From NCBI RefSeq assembly GCF_017377855.1, contig NZ_JAFREP010000001.1, positions 248,001 through 312,000 of the forward strand: a stretch of DNA of 64,000 nucleotides, read 5' to 3'. Position numbers and translations under genes: made by a program. Positions within the stretch are counted from its first letter, which is position 1. Each line of letters opens with the position of its first letter. Shown one piece after another: positions 25,827 to 34,526 of the stretch. Source of the stretch: Acanthopleuribacter pedis. Lineage in GTDB: Bacteria > Acidobacteriota > Holophagae > Acanthopleuribacterales > Acanthopleuribacteraceae. A model generated the notes under the pieces. The model ran no database searches. It worked only from the letters and a program-made list of their open reading frames with translations, and had not been told where the DNA came from.

Positions 25827-28556
25827 CTAGGCTTTTGTCCTTCGGCTGTACCCGTAGCTGCTATAGCCGTAACCGTAGCCATAGCCGTAACCATAACCGT
25901 AACCGTAACCGTACCCTTTGCCATAGCCGCTCTTGCCGCCGAAGTCGGCGTCGTTGAACAGCGTGCCAATCGGCTTGATGCCGTTGGATTGCATGATTTG
26001 AATCGAGCGGGCCGCTTCGTCCCGATGCGTGGCCCCCGATTTGGTCACGAAGATGGTGGCATCGACCATGTTGCCGATGATGCAGGCATCGGTTACCAAA
26101 AGAACCGGGGAGGAATCAAACAGGACATAGTCAAATTGCTCGCGTAACGTCGCAATCAATTCTTCCATGCTTTTTGAAGCCAACAATTCCGAGGGATTTG
26201 GTGGAATGGTGCCTGTCCCGAGTAAGGAAAGATTGGGAATGAAGGTTTCCTGAATACAGTTGCTCAGGGGCTCGCGATTGACCAAGTGGTCGACCAAACC
26301 CAACTCACCGGGCAGGTTAAAAACTTTGTGAAGCTTGGAACGGCGCAAGTCGCCGTCAATCAGCAGCACTTTTTTTTCGTCTAGCTGGGAAAAGGCAATC
26401 GAAAGGTTGATGGAGGAGATGGTTTTACCTTCGCTGGGAACCGAGCTGGTCAGCAAAAACACGTTGTTTTCATTATCTGCTTTTGAATAAAGAATGTTGG
26501 TGCGCAGGTGACGGTATGCCTCGGAAAACACGTGGGTTGGTTTGATATGAGTCATGCATCCGATGACCTTGCGAACCCCGATCCGCAATTCTTTTTCATT
26601 GACATTGCTGTAGCCGTACGCGTCTTCCTCGCGGTCCATCATCGCGTCCATGCCGAGTTTGTTGTCGGCCGCGAATCGGCGCCGTTTTGGTTTATCCTCC
26701 TTCGTCTCAGCAATTTCTTCACTGATTTTGCCGCTGCCCAAAGAGCGGGCGTAATTGGCCAAATCGTAAATGCGCACCAGGCTTGCATGCCGGCCAGGAT
26801 TGCCGGCTTGCTTGACCTCGTTTTTGCAGCGCATGTACAGCGAAACAATATCCTCCATCTTTTCGGATAGATCCGTTGAAAAGCGCTCCAGCTCTTTACC
26901 CTGCAAATCATTGAACTTTTTGCCGCGGTATTCTTGGGCGATGTCGTGGATCTTGGCCAGTTCCGCGATGGTGAGATGTTTGCTGAGTTCGCCTGATCTT
27001 TGGAATATTTCCTCGAAGGCTTTTAGCTTAAAATCCTCGGCTGCCTTCTCCAACATTTTTTCCCTGATGTTGGGCACCATTGCCAGAATGGGAAGGCCGG
27101 TGATGTTTTGCAGCATATCGGGGGTATGAATGGTGCGGTCGGTAATTTCCAAAAGGAACATCACACCCATGGCCAACATCGCACCGAGAAACAAACCGGC
27201 CGCGACGTGACGGCGGAGTGACGGGGCGTAAGGCCCCTTCGGAAGGGAAGCTGTTTCCACGATGACTTTGTCGGTGCGACCGATATCTTTGAGACCCAAG
27301 GCCAAATTGAGTGCCGCTTTGCGCTTGTCGAGTTCCTCCAAGGTGGTTCGTAAACCCGCGATTTGATCCTCCATGTTGACGATGGAGGTTTCCAGTTCCT
27401 TTTTGGTGGAAACACTGTTGGCTTTCAAGCGGTCGGCGTCCTTTTGCAACATCGCGATGGCCGACTTTTGGGCTTCGACCTCGGCACGCAAATCGCTTAA
27501 CAACTCGCGGTGAATGCGCCGTTGTTCCTTGCGGAGTTCGGTTTGTTTTGCATCAATTTTGCCGCGTTTTTCCTGCATCCCCGCTGCTTCCGGTTTGTAA
27601 ATCTTGAGACCGGCTTGATATTCCGCACGCAGTTGAGCCAGCTCTCCCGACATGCGGGTGACGCTCGACATTTGACTGACATCAATCGAGCTCTCCGGCG
27701 TTGAACTCTCGAGTTTGCGCAAACGCGCCTCGGTGCGAATGACTTTGGTGCGTGCATCGGACAAATCACGGTTACGCTGGATCAGGGATTGCTCGTCTGC
27801 CAAAGTGTTGTTGCCCAACTTGAAAGCGTTTGACTGTTTCTCTTTCTCTGCCTTTTTCGTGACGAGTTCTTCAATGGCGCGGCGAAGTTTGACGGATTCT
27901 TCACCCAAGAAGGTGTGTGCTTGCTTGTTCTTTTCGTACTTCTGCTCTAGCTCGTATTGAATGTAGGACTGGACCCAGGCATTGACCACCGCTTGGGCGG
28001 TTTGCGGGTTTTGGGAGACAAAGCTCAGTGAAACCAAGTTGGTCGAGCGGATTGCTTCCACTTCCAGGCCGTTGCGCAGTGTGTTCAGCAGACGTTCGTA
28101 ATCCTGTTCTTTTTTCTGTTCCGGGGTTAATTTGGGTTTGGGTTTGAGCGATTCGCGGATGAAACCAAAAAGGGACGTCGAGCGTTTCGGCGGTGGAAAA
28201 TGGGTTGCGATAAACTCGCTGTCCAGGCGAAGAATCACACGGTCGATGACCGGATTGCTTTCCATGATTTCAAATTCAGTTTTTAGGTATTCCTCGCGGA
28301 AGAACCGCGTGTAGGGGTTGTAAAACTCCCCGTAATTGAGGATATCCTGTGAGTTCTGATCCATTTTTAAGGTTGCCTCGGCGCGGTACACCGGCGGCTT
28401 CATCCACCACAAGGTCATCCCGATGACGGCCCCAACAAAACTCGCAATAATCATGGTTTTCATGTGCTTGCGGATGATGCCGAGGTACTCGAAGACGTTG
28501 AAATCGTTTTGAGGGGCAGGTCCCTGTGGTTGTGGTGAACGTTGGAGTTCTTCCAT
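25827..28556 (-). CDS. Wzc/CpsD-type polysaccharide co-polymerase and tyrosine autokinase
   Basis: A 909-residue inner-membrane protein that controls chain length and export of capsule or exopolysaccharide by cycles of tyrosine autophosphorylation. A Wzz domain with membrane helix 1 (about 36-52) comes first. A long periplasmic coiled coil (about 200-450) and membrane helix 2 (about 462-482) follow. Then comes an extra helical insert of about 170 residues (497-672), then the BY-kinase domain: Walker A SSVPSEGKT (704-712), Walker A' LLIDGDLRR (Asp734, Asp736) and Walker B VLFDSSP (Asp814). The C-terminus ends in a glycine-tyrosine run with 12 tyrosines (878-903), the expected phosphorylation tail. 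The ATG at 28556 has GAGG upstream. Wza and glycosyltransferase genes are not in the window. Confidence 0.9.
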   Translation of the reverse strand: MEELQRSPQPQGPAPQNDFNVFEYLGIIRKHMKTMIIASFVGAVIGMTLWWMKPPVYRAEATLKMDQNSQDILNYGEFYNPYTRFFREEYLKTEFEIMESNPVIDRVILRLDSEFIATHFPPPKRSTSLFGFIRESLKPKPKLTPEQKKEQDYERLLNTLRNGLEVEAIRSTNLVSLSFVSQNPQTAQAVVNAWVQSYIQYELEQKYEKNKQAHTFLGEESVKLRRAIEELVTKKAEKEKQSNAFKLGNNTLADEQSLIQRNRDLSDARTKVIRTEARLRKLESSTPESSIDVSQMSSVTRMSGELAQLRAEYQAGLKIYKPEAAGMQEKRGKIDAKQTELRKEQRRIHRELLSDLRAEVEAQKSAIAMLQKDADRLKANSVSTKKELETSIVNMEDQIAGLRTTLEELDKRKAALNLALGLKDIGRTDKVIVETASLPKGPYAPSLRRHVAAGLFLGAMLAMGVMFLLEITDRTIHTPDMLQNITGLPILAMVPNIREKMLEKAAEDFKLKAFEEIFQRSGELSKHLTIAELAKIHDIAQEYRGKKFNDLQGKELERFSTDLSEKMEDIVSLYMRCKNEVKQAGNPGRHASLVRIYDLANYARSLGSGKISEEIAETKEDKPKRRRFAADNKLGMDAMMDREEDAYGYSNVNEKELRIGVRKVIGCMTHIKPTHVFSEAYRHLRTNILYSKADNENNVFLLTSSVPSEGKTISSINLSIAFSQLDEKKVLLIDGDLRRSKLHKVFNLPGELGLVDHLVNREPLSNCIQETFIPNLSLLGTGTIPPNPSELLASKSMEELIATLREQFDYVLFDSSPVLLVTDACIIGNMVDATIFVTKSGATHRDEAARSIQIMQSNGIKPIGTLFNDADFGGKSGYGKGYGYGYGYGYGYGYGYGYSSYGYSRRTKA
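25849..25932. repeat. Six-base tandem repeat coding for the Gly-Tyr tail
   Basis: Imperfect tandem copies of a 6-base unit (CCGTAA/CCATAG on the + strand), in frame within the tyrosine-kinase gene. They encode alternating Gly-Tyr. The unit count could vary by slippage, which would change the number of phosphorylatable tyrosines. Confidence 0.8.
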
Positions 28557-29223
28557 AAATGGATCCTCGCTGGTGTGAAATAGCCTTGGATGTTTCGCGA
28601 TGGTGTGGCCGACGGCCGCTTCCCGCTCAATGGATCGTTTCCACGGCCTTGTTCGGTGTCCGGTCGCCTTTCGCGATGTTTGACCGGCAACCTTTTCTTA
28701 CGCAATCTCGGGATCAGAGGCGGGGCGCAAGGTGTTTCGGGAGGTTGGTTCAGATGAAAACGCGGGGTGCATATTCGTCCGGTGTTCCTCGAAATTCCCA
28801 ACATCCCGGCTTCTCGATATCGATTCGCGTAAGAAATGCAGGCTTATTATGAAAAATCTTAGGGCTCATTCTAACGTAACGCTGATGGCCGCGCATCTGA
28901 TTTTCAGCCAATAGGGGCGTTCCCTTTCAATTCATTGGATTTCAGCCCCATTCTCAACCTGGCCGCGAGAATAGAGCGAGACGCTACCTTTGATGATCAG
29001 GTCCAGGTCGAAAGGTGCTTACCTTTTCACGGCCTTTTGGGCACAAAAAAAGCCGGTCACAAGGACCGGCTAAAACCAAGACTCAAAAGTAGGGTGTGAA
29101 TCTTTTGAGGTATGGGACAGATATGGAAGTGTGTGGGCCGCGCCCTTCTTCTGAAGCAAGGCGCGGCATGCGACCCGATGGTCGTGATGGGGAAGCATCA
29201 CCATCATCGGGTGCGCGGGCGGA
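28557..29223. other. Intergenic region upstream of the kinase gene
   Basis: About 670 bases between the tyrosine-kinase gene and the PDZ gene, both on the minus strand. Apart from the terminator at 29044-29071 that ends the PDZ transcript, I see no gene. It is long enough to hold the kinase promoter plus regulatory sites or a small RNA, but none could be supported. Confidence 0.45.
29044..29071 (-). terminator. Rho-independent terminator after the PDZ gene
   Basis: AGCCGGTC (29051-29058) pairs with GACCGGCT (29064-29071), loop ACAAG. On the minus strand it is followed by TTTTTTT. It lies about 150 bases after the PDZ-protein stop. Confidence 0.85.
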
Positions 29224-30135
29224 TTACTTTTTTTCTTTTTTGGGTTTAGGGGCGGCTTCACTTTTACGGCTTTTCAACTCCTGCAGTTGCGCTTCCAGCA
29301 GCTCCAGGTTTTCATGCAACATGTTTTCCGCGTCTTGCAAGGTTTCGATGCGGACGTGGGGTGCATCCCCATCGATTACGAAGGAATTGCCGTTGTTGAA
29401 GTGGTAATTAAAATGCTTAATCTTTTTCTCTGCCTGGCCCAGGACGACTTCAAAGCTCATCGGCTTTTCACGGCGGATCACCTCAACGGTCATTTCGTCG
29501 CCTGGCTGATACTTGCGCATGGCCGCGCGAAGGTCCTTTGGTTTGGCGACCAACTCGCCGTCGAGACTTTGAACAATATCACCGGCTTCCAAGCCGGCCG
29601 CCTCGGCAGGGCTTCCTTCAACCACGCTTTCGATCAGAACTCCTTGGTCGACTTTGAAATACCGCGCCATTTGAGGTCCGAGTTGGTCCATGTTAATGCC
29701 GAGAAAGGCTTGGTCTTCGTCGGGAACAAAAAAGGCGAAGCGCCGAGCGACTGATTCTGCCAGATCACCCTTTTCGCCAAGTATCGCCGCCAACTCCTTG
29801 CTTTCACCATCGCGCAAAACTTTTAACAGAACTTCATCGCCGGCGTGGTGCTGGATGATTTCCTCAACCAACCCCGAGGAAGTATCGATAACTTCGCCGT
29901 TCACCGAAATAATCAGATCTTCCGCTTCCAGGCCCGCTTTGGCCGCGGCTGAGTCGGGCAGTACCTTCAAAATTTTTACCTTGGTTTCACCGTCTGATTT
30001 GATGGTTTCGATATTAACGCCCAGGTAGCCTTTGTCTTTTTCTTTGCTTTTCTCGCCCGCGCTGAGGCTTGATACAGTCAACATAAGGCTGACCAATAAA
30101 ACCGTAAGCCACGTTTTTAAAGTCTGACGTTTCAT
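29224..30135 (-). CDS. Secreted protein with two PDZ domains
   Basis: A 303-residue protein: signal peptide (about 1-26, hydrophobic core WLTVLLVSLMLTVSSLSA), first PDZ domain (about 35-125, YLGVNI then GLEAEDLIISVNGE), second PDZ domain (about 142-230, FLGINM then GLEAGDIVQSLDGE), then a helical, lysine-rich C-terminal tail. It has no protease catalytic domain (no HDS triad or HExxH), so it is a binding adaptor rather than a DegP- or RseP-like protease. The ATG at 30135 has GGAGG 8 bases upstream; an in-frame start at 30210 would add an unlikely His/Pro-rich extension. It follows an ECF sigma/anti-sigma pair on the same strand, which hints at an envelope-stress regulon. Confidence 0.88.
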   Translation of the reverse strand: MKRQTLKTWLTVLLVSLMLTVSSLSAGEKSKEKDKGYLGVNIETIKSDGETKVKILKVLPDSAAAKAGLEAEDLIISVNGEVIDTSSGLVEEIIQHHAGDEVLLKVLRDGESKELAAILGEKGDLAESVARRFAFFVPDEDQAFLGINMDQLGPQMARYFKVDQGVLIESVVEGSPAEAAGLEAGDIVQSLDGELVAKPKDLRAAMRKYQPGDEMTVEVIRREKPMSFEVVLGQAEKKIKHFNYHFNNGNSFVIDGDAPHVRIETLQDAENMLHENLELLEAQLQELKSRKSEAAPKPKKEKK

Positions 30136-30266
30136 GATGTGATCCTCCCAGGATGGATGATGATGTGGTAATGGGTGTTGGGGCAAAGGAAACCCAACGC
30201 TTGGCCGCAAGATGGTGAAGCGTTAGGTTGTCGTAGAGAATCGCCCCGTTAAGTGTTTTTGTAGGG

Positions 30267-30842
30267 TTATAGCGTCGTAAAGTCCGAGGATGTCTCCTCG
30301 TGGGGCGGCGGTTCTTTTGGCGGGATTTCCGTATAAACCCAAACCCTCTGTCCGGTACCCAGCTCAAATTCGCGCATGACCATCACTTTCTCACTATTGG
30401 TCGGCCGGATCGGCCCTGGCGAAGTCGACAGTTTTTTGGAAAACAATTGTTCCAAATAGGCTTTGTCGTTCTGGGGATCCACCACTTGCAAGAAGCGCCG
30501 ATCCCTGTCGCTGTAAAAATGCGTGGGTTCGCCTGTTTGAACCGGTTCGAAGCTGGGGAGCGGCGAGGCTTCCGCGAGCCGGCTTAGGTTTGAAGTGGGT
30601 GACCGGCCGAGGTCCTCGGCAGAGTTGTTGACCAAGACGTGGGGATTGAGAAGGAGCAACACCAACACCGTGGCCAAGGCGCTACAGGTAAAAAGCGCGC
30701 CGTAAAAAGCCGGTTTGTAGATTGAGTCGGTCGCACCGCGGCGGCTTTCCTCAATGAGTGCGCGCCGCAAGTCTTGCTTGAAGGACGGAACCTGAAGTTT
30801 GGGTTTGTCCAGCGCGTTCAGTGTTTTCTCTAAGTCGTTCAT
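30267..30842 (-). CDS. Putative membrane anti-sigma factor
   Basis: A 191-residue protein: cytoplasmic N-terminal 42 residues (helical, charged, with DLRRALIEE), one membrane helix (about 46-66, ALFTCSALATVLVLLLL) and a periplasmic C-terminal domain without recognisable family. It has the single-pass layout of an anti-sigma factor, and its gene overlaps the 3' end of the ECF sigma gene by 92 bases in a different frame. The ATG at 30842 has GAGG upstream. No zinc-binding H-x3-C-x2-C motif is present. The role is inferred from topology and gene order. Confidence 0.65.
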   Translation of the reverse strand: MNDLEKTLNALDKPKLQVPSFKQDLRRALIEESRRGATDSIYKPAFYGALFTCSALATVLVLLLLNPHVLVNNSAEDLGRSPTSNLSRLAEASPLPSFEPVQTGEPTHFYSDRDRRFLQVVDPQNDKAYLEQLFSKKLSTSPGPIRPTNSEKVMVMREFELGTGQRVWVYTEIPPKEPPPHEETSSDFTTL

Positions 30843-31425
30843 GGTCGATTCCTCGTTCTTCCAAATGGGCCCGCAGGGCGTTTAAGGCTCGATGGGTTCG
30901 CATCGTCACCGCGCCCACGCGTTTTCCCGTGATATCCGCGATTTCTTTGAAGCTTTTTTGCTCCAGGAAGCGCAAGACGATCAGGGTTTGGTCGATGGGT
31001 TTTAGTTTGGTAATGCTTTCTTGGATCGCGCCGAAAGCCTGGAATTTAGCCAATTCCCGTTCGGCAGAGATCAGCTCTTGGTCGGCCGGGTTGGTCCCGC
31101 CGGTTTGGGTTTCGTCGAAGCGGGCGCCGTCGGTAAGGACCCGCCTTTTGTTTTTTCTAAGGAAGCTGTTGGTTTCATTGCCCGCAATACGGTAGAGCCA
31201 TGCGAGGACGGGAACGCCCTGCCAGCGGAAACGCCAGTGGTTCTTGAGCGCTTTGAAAAAGGTTTGGGCCGTGAGATCCTCCGCGTCGGCTGCGGAGCCG
31301 ACTCGGTAGAGGATGTGGTGGAAAATGGTGTCGAAATAGCGATCATACAGTTGCTCAAACGGAACCAGATTTCCTTGTTCATCGCGAAAGCGAACATTGG
31401 CGGCATCAGCACTGGTGGGGTTCAT
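30751..31425 (-). CDS. ECF-type RNA polymerase sigma factor
   Basis: A 224-residue sigma-70 family protein. Region 2 (about 22-95) includes FEQLYDRYFDTIFHHILYR, SAADAEDLTAQTFFKAL and VPVLAWLYRIAGN. Region 4 (about 140-195) includes ITKLKPIDQTLIVLRFLEQ and SFKEIADITGKRVGAVTMRTHRA as a clear helix-turn-helix. It directs RNA polymerase to a specific promoter set, probably including its own operon. The ATG at 31425 starts the run sigma, anti-sigma, PDZ protein. Its last 30 residues (92 bases) are overlapped by the anti-sigma gene, which couples their translation. Confidence 0.93.
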   Translation of the reverse strand: MNPTSADAANVRFRDEQGNLVPFEQLYDRYFDTIFHHILYRVGSAADAEDLTAQTFFKALKNHWRFRWQGVPVLAWLYRIAGNETNSFLRKNKRRVLTDGARFDETQTGGTNPADQELISAERELAKFQAFGAIQESITKLKPIDQTLIVLRFLEQKSFKEIADITGKRVGAVTMRTHRALNALRAHLEERGIDHERLRENTERAGQTQTSGSVLQARLAARTH

Positions 31426-31827
31426 GTTCCTTCACTTCTGGGTCAACCAAAACAGCCAAACCCTTGTCTTTTTCCTGGTTCAGGTGACGCGTGTTTCGAT
31501 TGGTAAGGTGTGATCTGTGCTCGTTGCAGTTCTAGAGGGTAGCAACGTGGGTTTTGGCCGAGGCCGACCTTTTCTTGCCGAGCACATCTGCCTTAACGCA
31601 AACCCGCGGGAATCATCACACAATTTTATTAATTTTTTTTTGGGCTTTTCTTTGAGCGGCCCACGCCCCTGTCTTGCCGGCTTACAGGGAGGGTATACGT
31701 GGCGGGTTGCGGAAATTTTCGTCCTATTTCGGAGCCTGTTTGTGCGATCCTTTAGTAGATCACCCCGTTTCACCTGTATCTCCCTTGTTGTGTTCCGCTT
31801 GTAATATTTCCTTTTTCGGAGTCGGCG
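31426..31827. other. Intergenic region between divergent sigma and AAA-like genes
   Basis: About 400 bases containing promoters for both divergent genes. A T-rich tract lies near 31621-31650. No inverted repeat or small gene could be supported; the short frames here lack ribosome sites. Confidence 0.4.
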
Positions 31828-33387
31828 ATGGCGTCTTTTTCTATGCACGGGCCTGTTCAGGCCGAGCCTTGCTTTTCTGTTCCACCTTTAGACCGCTTTT
31901 CCTACGAAGATTTTTTGGCCAAACTACTCCTTCGTCGTCTCGTTTTTTGCTGGGCGCCCCCGTGTTTTGGAACCACAAGCTTGCTGTTGGCCGTCCGCGA
32001 CGACTTGGCCGATACCACCGACAATGCAACGCCGACTTCCGGTTTTCAGCTTGACCCACTGTATGTGGATTTCTCCGCGGCTGTTCTGGGTGAACAGCCG
32101 CTTGAGGATCGGGTGTTGGCAGTGATGACCGAAATCGGGCTTGCCGCCCGCAACCAGTTAGAAGAACTCGAACCGTTGGACCTTGTTGAAGAGGTGTTCG
32201 GTATCCACGGTCCGGCCGCCTCAATCCGTACCCAGCTCCAGCGTTGGCGTCGTTTGCGCAATGCCCCCCTGCTGCTTTTGGTCGATGGCATGCAAGGATG
32301 TGATCCTGTTGTCGCCGGGCTCATCCTTCAACAATTGTCGCCCTTCGATGCTTCCGACCCCGAGCAGGGGCTTTGGTTGTTGGTTGCCGGTCATGGTTCT
32401 TTGGATTGGATGTTTCCCGACGGCCCGCCGGCCATGGTTCATCGAGCGGGGCACATTACCTTGAGTGCGTTTTCCGCGACCCAGGTTCAGCAAATGGCCG
32501 AGCTGTTTCGGTTGGAAACCGGGCGGTCCGTTAACCACGAGGCCGTCGACCTGATCATGCAGCTAACTCAGGGGCATCCCTGGCTGGTGAACTTAATGCT
32601 CGAACAAATGACCACGTCTTCCGAGGACCGAGAAATACGGGGTGAGCATGTTGCCGAGGCCAAGGAACAACTTATCGGATCGGAATCCTCTCCATTGCAG
32701 CGTTGGTTCCATTACTTCCAGCGTCCCGGCATTCAGCGTGTTGTTGAACCGCTTCTGATTGCCGCGGATGCGCCCTACTTCCTTGAGCCCTCCCATCTGG
32801 AAGAAGCCCGAGCCTTGGGTTTGGTGCAAGGTTTTGCTCCTGTTCGTTTTGCCAACCGGCTTCTGGAAGAATGGATTCCACGACGGATGGTTCTCGGAAA
32901 CGATCAGTATTTGAGCCGCCAGGCCGAAGTGGTGGTGGAAGAGGGAGGGCTTAACTTCGTGGTTTTGCTGTCCGAATGTCAGCGTTATTTTTCCGGCGAA
33001 GGACGACGGATATTGACCTCAATGCCCTATCAGCAAGCCGGACCTTTATTAATGTTGCAGGGGTTCATTTCACGATTGGTGCGTAATCATGGGCGCATCG
33101 AACGGGAAGTGGACGCCCTGAGGCACATGATCACCCTATTTATCTTTTGGCAATCGGGTGACGACATCCAGACCGTTATTTTGGGCTTAAAGGTACTCGA
33201 TCAGCGGCGCGAGGCAACCCTTCATGGTGATCTCGCACAAATTGGCCGATTCATGAATCTTTGCGAAACCAAAGAAGGACACTTGGTCGTGTTGCCGCCT
33301 ATCGATTTGGGCGGCGATAACGGTTTGCCCGGGGATCATTCCAAAGAGCAGGTTGAAGACAATACCGTTCATCTTTGGCGTTTTTGA
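31828..33387 (+). CDS. Degenerate AAA-like ATPase fused to a PD-(D/E)XK-like domain
   Basis: A 519-residue protein laid out like the common AAA-ATPase/nuclease-like family, in which an N-terminal P-loop ATPase is followed by a C-terminal restriction-like domain. The P-loop position reads APPCFGTTSLL (44-54): the Walker lysine is Thr49. The Walker B strand LLLLVDG (148-154) keeps Asp153. Near the end, VILGLKVL (Gly453-Leu454-Lys455) stands where the nuclease family has E-L-K, followed by the family's GDLAQIGRFM and EGHLVVL segments. Key catalytic residues of both domains therefore appear lost, suggesting a scaffold or pseudoenzyme. It is divergent from an ECF sigma gene. The family assignment is by motif and tentative; the substitutions are seen directly. 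Confidence 0.62.
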   Translation: MASFSMHGPVQAEPCFSVPPLDRFSYEDFLAKLLLRRLVFCWAPPCFGTTSLLLAVRDDLADTTDNATPTSGFQLDPLYVDFSAAVLGEQPLEDRVLAVMTEIGLAARNQLEELEPLDLVEEVFGIHGPAASIRTQLQRWRRLRNAPLLLLVDGMQGCDPVVAGLILQQLSPFDASDPEQGLWLLVAGHGSLDWMFPDGPPAMVHRAGHITLSAFSATQVQQMAELFRLETGRSVNHEAVDLIMQLTQGHPWLVNLMLEQMTTSSEDREIRGEHVAEAKEQLIGSESSPLQRWFHYFQRPGIQRVVEPLLIAADAPYFLEPSHLEEARALGLVQGFAPVRFANRLLEEWIPRRMVLGNDQYLSRQAEVVVEEGGLNFVVLLSECQRYFSGEGRRILTSMPYQQAGPLLMLQGFISRLVRNHGRIEREVDALRHMITLFIFWQSGDDIQTVILGLKVLDQRREATLHGDLAQIGRFMNLCETKEGHLVVLPPIDLGGDNGLPGDHSKEQVEDNTVHLWRF

Positions 33388-33410
33388 GCCTCGGCCGCCG
33401 GGATTAGGTT
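33377..33410. repeat. 34-base direct repeat, copy 1
   Basis: GGCGTTTTTGAGCCTCGGCC and the next 14 bases are repeated exactly at 33438-33471. Copy 1 contains the last codons and the stop codon of the AAA-like gene, so the gene's 3' end has been duplicated. Confidence 0.9.
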
Positions 33411-33437
33411 CACGGCGCGGGCGGTTGTGTCAGTCGA

Positions 33438-33471
33438 GGCGTTTTTGAGCCTCGGCCGCCGGGATTAGGTT
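33438..33471. repeat. 34-base direct repeat, copy 2
   Basis: An exact copy of 33377-33410, 61 bases downstream (start to start), outside the coding region. Confidence 0.9.
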
Positions 33472-33515
33472 TTACCGCCCGGGCTTGATCCCTGATTTTG
33501 TGGAACCTTGCCTCG

Positions 33516-33716
33516 CCCGCATTTCTCACAAGGAATTCTGCTACGGGGCAACCCATGCGATTACGAGGGTTTGCCTGCCGTCTTACTCGGGCGAGCAATA
33601 CGCCACCTAGCGCTGCTACGCCGAATGGTCGGCCCCGCTCCGTTTGCGCTTGGTCGTCCTTTTCGTACTCACAAGGCTTTCAGCTTCTCGCGACGAATCC
33701 TCGTGAGAAATGCGGG
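33516..33716 (-). repeat. Palindromic dispersed element R1 (long form)
   Basis: The left arm CCCGCATTTCTCACAAGG (33516-33533) is the inverted complement, with one mismatch, of CCTCGTGAGAAATGCGGG (33699-33716). The 165 bases between are, when reverse-complemented, the same sequence as the inside of element R2, but without its tandem arrays. An internal extra copy of CTCACAAGG sits at 33668-33676. It encodes no convincing protein. Confidence 0.85.
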
Positions 33717-34160
33717 CTAGGTTTCAACTGCCTGCTTTGCAGGTTTTCTCGTCTGCCATGGTGGTGATCGGTGATTCTACCGGGAGCCTCTCATTCTGAC
33801 TGGAAGAAACGGCGACATTGCGGTAACTTTTTTTGACGCAATTCTGTGGAAGCTTAAGGGGATTAAATTGAGTGGCTTGGGCCGTTTGAGGCAGCCTTTG
33901 GGGTTAGAGTTGTCAGATTTTCAATTTTTTTCAAAATTTGAGTTAATTCTTCGGTTTTAAACTATTGATTTTATTGGTTTTGTTGTTTGTTCGCGGTTGT
34001 AATTTTGGCCCGTGCCTTGCTCCAGAGCTAAAACGTTCCTTACTCCGATCTTGAATTCCACAAGAAGTCGAGGTTTGGCAGGTAGGTTTGGCCTGGTTGC
34101 GGGCATTGTCTGTCTTTCTGCTTGCTGGGTCGGGAATAAATAAACACTGGGAAGTGACTT

Positions 34161-34526
34161 ATGCTTTCGATTTTGAAACACGGGTCCCGCGCGCAAGGTG
34201 CATGGACTCGTTTCGCGATGATGGTTTCTTTGGTTTTGATGACCGCCGTGGGGATGGCGGCCGATGGCAAAAAAGCGGGTGGTACCGATGTGAAACCCCC
34301 TGAGACAGCCCAGAAACAGGTTGCACCCGCGCAAGCTTTGGTAAACATCAATACCGCTAATTTGGGTGAACTCCAAAAGCTCCCGCGGGTTGGTGTCAAA
34401 ACGGCGCAACGCATCATCGACTTTCGCGCCGAGAATGGGAAGTTCCAAACTGTTGAGGAACTGATGAACGTAAAGGGGATTGGTGAAAAAACTTTTGATC
34501 GCTTAAAGCCGCTGATCACCATTTAG
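34161..34526 (+). CDS. ComEA-like helix-hairpin-helix DNA-binding protein
   Basis: A 121-residue protein: N-terminal hydrophobic segment (about 19-35), a short polar linker, then a tandem helix-hairpin-helix domain (about 61-121) with VNINTANLGELQKLPRVGVK and VEELMNVKGIGEKTFDRLKP. ComEA binds double-stranded DNA in the periplasm during natural transformation. The closing GIGEKTFDRL and conserved INTA are strong matches. The ATG at 34161 is the first good start. No ComEC or pilus gene is adjacent, so involvement in DNA uptake is inferred from family only. Confidence 0.88.
   Translation: MLSILKHGSRAQGAWTRFAMMVSLVLMTAVGMAADGKKAGGTDVKPPETAQKQVAPAQALVNINTANLGELQKLPRVGVKTAQRIIDFRAENGKFQTVEELMNVKGIGEKTFDRLKPLITI

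Larger units (their letters stand above)
33388..34160. other. Repeat-containing intergenic region
   Basis: About 770 bases holding the second copy of the 34-base direct repeat, palindromic element R1 (33516-33716) and an AT-rich stretch (about 33820-33990) with several T and A runs. No protein frame with a ribosome site or similarity is visible. Confidence 0.6.

Noticed and set aside
25849..25932. Short regular repeats that might suggest a CRISPR array
   Set aside because: The unit is 6 bases, in frame, and codes for Gly-Tyr; there are no spacers and no cas genes.
33377..33471. Pair of 34-base repeats considered as CRISPR repeats or attachment sites
   Set aside because: Only two copies; one lies in a coding end and no integrase or cas gene is near.
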